Below are positions 6,002-8,565 of a stretch of DNA of 8,565 nt, one piece after another. Position numbers and translations under genes: made by a program. The notes beneath the pieces were generated by a model. It did no database searches. It was given only the letters and a program-made list of their open reading frames with translations, and was not told where the DNA came from. Source of the stretch: Zymomonas sp. (GTDB lineage Bacteria > Pseudomonadota > Alphaproteobacteria > Sphingomonadales > Sphingomonadaceae); contig JAIYAJ010000163.1 of assembly GCA_027489105.1 (NCBI GenBank), forward strand, positions 1-8,565, read 5' to 3'. Position 1 is the stretch's first letter; every line of letters starts with the position of its first letter.

Positions 6002-6235
6002 ATGGAAAAGTCAACCGAGGTTAACATGAGCGAAGACGACGAACTGTTGACGACGAAGGAAGTGGCTAGGCGATACGCCATTCATCCCCGTACCGTGCCC
6101 CTGTGGGTTGATGAGGGTCGCATCCCTCGCCCCCTTGAAGGCTGGCCCGGACGCGATAAGCGGTGGCTCAAGAGCGAGATTGTCGAGGCAATCCGGTCAC
6201 TGCGTAAGCGCGAGGCCAAGGCAGAGGTGGTCTGA
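6002..6235 (+). CDS. xis: Excisionase-like MerR/HTH_17 DNA-binding protein
   Basis: 77 residues from ATG 6002. A second ATG at 6026, with GAGG 5 nt upstream (6017-6020), is a strong alternative giving MSEDDELLTTKEVARRYAI. Residues about 15-66 are a winged helix-turn-helix of the excisionase/AlpA family: LLTTKEVARRYAIHPRTVPLWVDEGRIP is the 'TxxEVAxxhxVxxxTVxxWhxxGxIP' signature, followed by RWLKSEIVEAI. Such proteins bend DNA next to attP to favour excision, or act as regulators. It overlaps the integrase start by one base (TGATG), the lambda xis-int arrangement, so an excisionase or recombination directionality factor is the best call. The symbol is by analogy only. Confidence 0.75.
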   Translation: MEKSTEVNMSEDDELLTTKEVARRYAIHPRTVPLWVDEGRIPRPLEGWPGRDKRWLKSEIVEAIRSLRKREAKAEVV

Positions 6236-7308
6236 TGTCCGTCTATAACCGCGTCGTCCGTGGCACGAAGCAAAAGACCTTCTCCGTCAAGTTCAGGCTT
6301 GACGGCAAGTGGGTACGCAAGAGCGGGTTTCTCACGCAGGCGATGGCGAAGCTGTGGGAGGCCAACTACCGGACCGCGCACGCCCGGGGCGAGCTTGGCA
6401 TCGTCAAGGTCAGCCGGGACTTGGCTATCGACCCGCTTATCGAGGGCTACGTCGATCGGCTATACGCGCTCAAGCGGTCCCCGGACTACTGCTACAACAC
6501 GCAGGTGCGGCTGAAGAAGCTGGCCCGTGAGGTGCCGTGGGGCAACCTTGGGGACGTGACGGCCCGAGGCTTTGAACGGTGGAGGGCGTCGCGTCCGACG
6601 TGGCGCAGCCGGGTGCTCGGGGCGCGGACGCTCAATCAGTACCTGGACCATTGCCTTGAGTTCGGCGGGTGGCTGGTTGACGAGAAGCGGCTCCCGGTCA
6701 ACCCGTTTGCCGGCGTGAAGGAGATGACCGCCCTACCCAACGACGGATACCGGCGGGCCGCAACGCCCGACGAGTTGCGGAAGCTGTTGGCGGCGGCAAG
6801 CCCGGATCGTCGGCTCGTCTACCTGTTTGCCTTGTACGTCCCGATCCGTCGCGGGGCATTGGAGCAGATCCGATGGGGTGACTTGGAACTGACGGGCGAC
6901 AAGCCGACGCTGACGGTGCGGGCCGAGATTGCCAAGAGCCGGTATGCGTCCAAGCTCCCGATCCGGGCCGACCTTGTGCCCCAGCTTGCGGCGATCCGGG
7001 GCGACGCCACCGACGAGGATCTTGTGTTCCCCCGGGTGCCGACGATCGACCAACTGCGGGAAGACCTGAAGGCGGCGGGCGTGGCGTTTGATGACGGCAA
7101 GGGATCGCGTCGCCTAGACCTGCATGCTTTCCGCAAGACGGTGGTCCGGTTGCTCAAGTCGGCGGGCGTCTCGCTGGATCAAGCGCAGCTGCTGCTTCAG
7201 CACCGCGACTCGCGGACGACCCGGAAGCATTACGACGACGATCTTGTCGATCCGATCCTGACCGACGCGGCCGAAAAAATACCTGAGTTCGGTGTAGGCG
7301 CACGATGA
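6235..7308 (+). CDS. int: Tyrosine integrase (phage site-specific recombinase)
   Basis: 357 residues, ATG overlapping the xis stop. Plan: a short arm-binding-like N-terminus (about 1-60, beta-rich, with FSVKFRLDGKWVRKSGF), a core-binding SAM-like domain (about 66-160), and a catalytic domain (about 175-345). Catalytic residues visible: Arg205 (IRRGALEQIRWGDL), Lys234 in the beta-hairpin (AKSRYASKLPI), His297 and Arg300 (LHAFR), His323 (LLLQHRD) and the nucleophile Tyr333 (RKHYDDD). The usual box-I Glu three residues after the Arg is Ala208, with Glu at 210. The set is complete, so the enzyme should be active. It would cut and join phage attP with a host attB, which the sequence just downstream (7357-7377) suggests is a tRNA-Gln gene. 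Confidence 0.95.
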   Translation: MSVYNRVVRGTKQKTFSVKFRLDGKWVRKSGFLTQAMAKLWEANYRTAHARGELGIVKVSRDLAIDPLIEGYVDRLYALKRSPDYCYNTQVRLKKLAREVPWGNLGDVTARGFERWRASRPTWRSRVLGARTLNQYLDHCLEFGGWLVDEKRLPVNPFAGVKEMTALPNDGYRRAATPDELRKLLAAASPDRRLVYLFALYVPIRRGALEQIRWGDLELTGDKPTLTVRAEIAKSRYASKLPIRADLVPQLAAIRGDATDEDLVFPRVPTIDQLREDLKAAGVAFDDGKGSRRLDLHAFRKTVVRLLKSAGVSLDQAQLLLQHRDSRTTRKHYDDDLVDPILTDAAEKIPEFGVGAR

Positions 7309-7316
7309 GGCGCACG
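7297..7316 (+). repeat. Left GGCGCACG pair, candidate integrase/Xis arm sites
   Basis: GGCGCACG occurs at 7297-7304 and again at 7309-7316, start to start 12 bp, across the integrase stop codon. A matching pair with the same 12-bp spacing lies on the other side of the attachment core (7521-7540). Paired short direct repeats flanking a core are the hallmark of arm-type sites bound by the integrase N-terminal domain. That this pair serves so is inference. Confidence 0.5.
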
Positions 7317-7317
7317 C

Positions 7318-7323
7318 TATAAT
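7318..7323 (+). promoter_or_regulatory. Consensus -10 element TATAAT beside the attachment core
   Basis: A perfect TATAAT stands out in GC-rich DNA, 10 nt past the integrase stop. No good -35 is seen 16-18 nt upstream (the spot reads about TAGGCG). A G-rich RBS-like stretch and an ATG at 7347 follow. If active, transcription would run rightward through the attachment core. Confidence 0.35.
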
Positions 7324-7356
7324 CCCGGCACGAAAGGCGGGACGGAATGAACTACC

Positions 7357-7377
7357 TTCGAATCCTAGATCCCCAGC
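7357..7377 (+). other. Candidate attP core identical in form to the 3' end of tRNA-Gln
   Basis: Read 5' to 3': TTCGAAT (T-loop, 7357-7363), CCTAG (3' strand of the T-stem), ATCCCCA (3' strand of the acceptor stem), G (discriminator base 73), then C. Segment lengths 7, 5, 7 and 1 are exactly those of a tRNA. An acceptor end in A72 pairing with U1, plus G73, is characteristic of tRNA-Gln. The bases before it (CTACC) cannot pair with CCTAG, and no D-arm or anticodon arm is present, so it is a fragment, not a gene. Temperate elements often carry such a 3' end so that integration restores the host tRNA. Its place directly after xis-int supports attP. Confidence 0.75.
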
Positions 7378-7392
7378 TATCAACCCTAACAC

Positions 7393-7428
7393 CCGGGACT
7401 ACCTCCGATGACACTGGAGGTAGCCCGG
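7393..7428 (+). other. 13-bp hairpin with one bulge right of the attachment core
   Basis: Bases 7393-7397 pair with 7424-7428, and 7399-7406 (CTACCTCC) pair with 7416-7423 (GGAGGTAG), with A7398 bulged and a 9-nt loop. No T-tract follows. It could terminate or protect transcripts crossing the core, or as an inverted repeat of ACTACCT be a protein-binding site. ACTACCT also occurs singly at 7351-7357 and 7484-7490. Confidence 0.5.
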
Positions 7429-7520
7429 ACGCCGGGGGCGCAGGGGCTAAAGACGGTTGCCGGATTACTGCCGACGGCGACGGACTACCTAACGCGACGA
7501 CGTATCCGGGCCATGTGGTG

Positions 7521-7540
7521 GGCGCACTTTGTGGCGCACG
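7521..7540 (+). repeat. Right GGCGCAC pair, candidate integrase arm sites
   Basis: GGCGCAC at 7521-7527 and GGCGCACG at 7533-7540, start to start 12 bp, the same motif, orientation and spacing as the pair left of the core. I did not see the 7-mer elsewhere in the window. Confidence 0.5.
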
Positions 7541-7646
7541 GGGTGGCGATGCGTCCGATGGGGTTACCCACGGTCGTGACCGTTCTAGGTATCAGGCGGA
7601 CGCCCCGGCTAAGTGTGACCCGGATCACGCCCCGGCACTGCCGCCG

Positions 7647-8105
7647 ATGGGTGTCATTGCCCGCGTCGGTCGCTACTTGCACGAGCGGCGGACCTGCCCG
7701 ATTTGCCGCGATGCGTTCTGGGGTCGGATCAATCGCCCCGGGCGTGGCGTGTTCTGCTCTCAGGACTGTGCCCGGCGTGACCCCAAGCGGGCCGAGAAGT
7801 TCAAGGCTGGGCACTTTGTGCCGCCCCATGAGCGGGCCGAGATGATCCGGGCTCACGGGCTCATCAACATGCGGCTGCGTCGGGGGCGGCTCGTCAAGCC
7901 CGAGCGGTGTGAGGGGTGCGGCAAGAGGAAGCGGCTGGACGGGCACCACACTGACTACCGGAAGCCGGACGAGGTGCAATGGCTTTGCCGTAGCTGCCAC
8001 GTTCTGGCGCATCGCCGCGAACACGCCGCGACCAACTTCCCCATCGCCAACCGTTCCGCCCCGGCCCTCTCCCCCCGTTCCGCCCCGACTGGAGGTGTGC
8101 TGTGA
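7647..8105 (+). CDS. HNH-like / double zinc-finger protein
   Basis: 152 residues if it starts at ATG 7647, the first start before clearly protein-like sequence; no good RBS is seen there, and the frame is open up to an ATG at 7347. A first zinc site is C17-x2-C20 with C37-x3-C41 (RTCPICRDAF; VFCSQDC). A second is C88-x2-C91, H100-H101, C114-x2-C117-H118 and H122 (CEGCGKRKRLDGHHTDY; WLCRSCHVLAHR). The second resembles the treble-clef HNH fold, where GHH supplies the metal-binding and general-base histidines. HNH proteins in phages serve as homing endonucleases or packaging nickases. This lies by attP, not by a terminase, so a free-standing nuclease or plain DNA-binding zinc protein is more likely. 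The C-terminus (about 127-152) is Ser/Pro/Ala-rich. Confidence 0.7.
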   Translation: MGVIARVGRYLHERRTCPICRDAFWGRINRPGRGVFCSQDCARRDPKRAEKFKAGHFVPPHERAEMIRAHGLINMRLRRGRLVKPERCEGCGKRKRLDGHHTDYRKPDEVQWLCRSCHVLAHRREHAATNFPIANRSAPALSPRSAPTGGVL

Positions 8106-8365
8106 GTGACACGACCAAGTGCTGTTCGTGCGGCTCCGAAGGCGTGCCGTTGCGGATCTTCGATTACGCGCCGCCGTCGATGTACTACTCGCAACCGGCG
8201 ACGCCGCACGCGATCTGCGGGCTGTGCGAACGCATTCCGTTCGGCCACGATTACAGGTGGAACAACTCGGACGCGGCGAAGTCGGCGCGGTTCACGGCGT
8301 ACTGCACAAACGAGGTGTTGAAGCGACTGCCCGCCCCATCGCCTTCCGCCCCGGGCGGTGCGTGA
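8102..8365 (+). CDS. Small zinc-ribbon-like protein
   Basis: 87 residues from GTG 8102 in a GTGA overlap; GGAGG at 8091-8095 with 6 nt spacing fixes the start. Cysteines C7, C8 and C10 (KCCSCGSEG) and the pair C39-x2-C42 (CGLCERIPFG) make a zinc ribbon or single four-Cys site probable. The middle is aromatic (DYAPPSMYYSQ), and the tail (about 77-87) is Pro/Ser/Ala-rich. Translational coupling to the HNH-like gene suggests joint production. No specific function is recognised. Confidence 0.65.
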   Translation: MSDTTKCCSCGSEGVPLRIFDYAPPSMYYSQPATPHAICGLCERIPFGHDYRWNNSDAAKSARFTAYCTNEVLKRLPAPSPSAPGGA

Positions 8366-8385
8366 CCTCCCGGCGTGTGTCCGGG
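8346..8385 (+). other. GC-rich hairpins at the end of the zinc-ribbon gene
   Basis: CCGCC/GGCGG (8346-8350 with 8354-8358, 3-nt loop) and CCCGG/CCGGG (8369-8373 with 8381-8385, 7-nt loop) lie around the stop codon. The stems are only 5 bp and no T-run follows, so termination is doubtful. The gap 8366-8424 is otherwise featureless apart from the next gene's RBS. Confidence 0.25.
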
Positions 8386-8424
8386 CGGCGTGGTCGAGGG
8401 CGGGGCTGACTGAGAGGATCGACG

Positions 8425-8565
8425 ATGAGCGACACGATTGTGGACATGGCGAAGGTGACGCAACTGCTCGACGCGGGCTGGTCCGTGCGTCTCTACCGGG
8501 GCGGACTGGGGTCTTACGTTGCGGTCGCATCGCACGAGAACCCGGCGGTGATGGAGCGGGCCGAG
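8425..8565 (+). CDS. Start of a small phage protein, cut by the window end
   Basis: 47 codons are visible from ATG 8425, with AGAGGA about 6-7 nt upstream as RBS. The sequence begins MSDTIVDMAKVTQLLDAGW, then SVRLYRGGLGSYVAVASHE, looking like a helix followed by a beta-hairpin. The N-terminal MSDT is the same as in the gene before. Function is not recognised, and the C-terminus is outside the window. Confidence 0.6.
   Translation, partial: MSDTIVDMAKVTQLLDAGWSVRLYRGGLGSYVAVASHENPAVMERAE

Larger units (their letters stand above)
7309..7646 (+). other. Attachment region without a convincing gene
   Basis: These 338 bases lie between the integrase stop and the first convincing start of the next gene. 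They hold the TATAAT, the tRNA-Gln-like core, the hairpin, three ACTACCT copies and the right GGCGCAC pair. Two forward frames stay open through much of it, but both use codons rare in the other genes here (cta, tta), and neither has a recognisable sequence. I treat it as a non-coding P-arm region, with a leader peptide or small gene not excluded. Confidence 0.55.

Noticed and set aside
7351..7380. A tRNA gene
   Set aside because: Only the T-loop, T-stem 3' strand and acceptor 3' strand are present. The T-stem 5' strand does not pair, and the D and anticodon arms are missing.
7309..7400. Boundary between prophage and host chromosome
   Set aside because: Genes to the right keep the same strand, packing, overlap type and MSDT-like starts, which fits phage sequence on both sides of an attP better than a junction with the host.
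7347..7646. N-terminal extension of the HNH-like protein from ATG 7347
   Set aside because: The 100 extra residues are low-complexity, have poor codon bias and would be encoded across the attachment core. I kept it only as a hypothesis among the findings.
7408..7845. Forward reading frame of 145 codons in the attachment region
   Set aside because: Its ATG lies in the loop of a hairpin without an RBS. It uses cta and tta repeatedly, unlike the other genes, and from about 7650 on it competes with the clearly zinc-motif-bearing frame. A small real gene in 7408-7640 is not fully excluded.
7955..8530. Long open frame on the minus strand opposite the HNH-like and zinc-ribbon genes
   Set aside because: Arg/Pro-rich shadow translation, no RBS or motif. 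The plus-strand zinc motifs are convincing.

Overview
The window looks like part of the early region of a temperate phage (or phage-like integrative element) of a high-GC bacterium. By eye the GC content is about two thirds. All genes lie on the + strand and are packed with 4-8 nt overlaps. The host is not determined. The codon style and the style of the first protein would fit a planctomycete such as a Gemmata relative, but this is only an impression. No structural, lysis or packaging gene and no clear repressor is visible.

Layout. (1) 2-313 is the 3' end of a repeat protein of the 'SATGDYG' kind. It closes on a 13-bp hairpin that brackets its stop codon. (2) 314-445 is a gap with an AT-richer patch and a possible weak promoter. 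(3) 446-2731 is a replication module: a lambda O-like two-domain initiator with repeats in its linker that could be an origin, a 153-aa protein that may be a detached DnaB N-terminal-like domain, and a RecA/DnaB/RepA-fold ATPase with an altered Walker A. (4) 2724-3988 holds a protein with a NUMOD1-like helix-turn-helix tail and a beta-class (SPPY) DNA methyltransferase. (5) 3985-5998 holds six small accessory genes: winged helix, two-TM membrane protein, NTP-pyrophosphohydrolase-like plus coiled coil, another coiled-coil protein, a short orphan and an SH3-like protein. (6) 6002-7308 is an excisionase-like gene followed by a tyrosine integrase with its full catalytic set. (7) 7309-7646 is an attachment region. 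(8) 7647-8565 holds an HNH/zinc protein, a small zinc-ribbon protein and the start of another gene.

The most informative finding is at 7357-7377. The sequence there is exactly what the 3' end of a tRNA-Gln gene should be (T-loop, T-stem 3' strand, acceptor 3' strand with A72, discriminator G73), but no other tRNA part is present. It directly follows xis-int, as attP does in lambda. Paired GGCGCAC repeats at 12-bp spacing occur on both sides of it and are good candidates for integrase arm sites. The genes to the right have the same style as those to the left, so I read the window as an unintegrated or circular form carrying attP rather than a prophage-host junction.

The genes at 446-5998 are probably one polycistronic, translationally coupled early operon. 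Shine-Dalgarno sequences sit inside the 3' ends of the preceding genes, so protein after protein ends in a Gly-Gly or Gly-Ala tail, and several junctions share exact 13-16-nt sequences.
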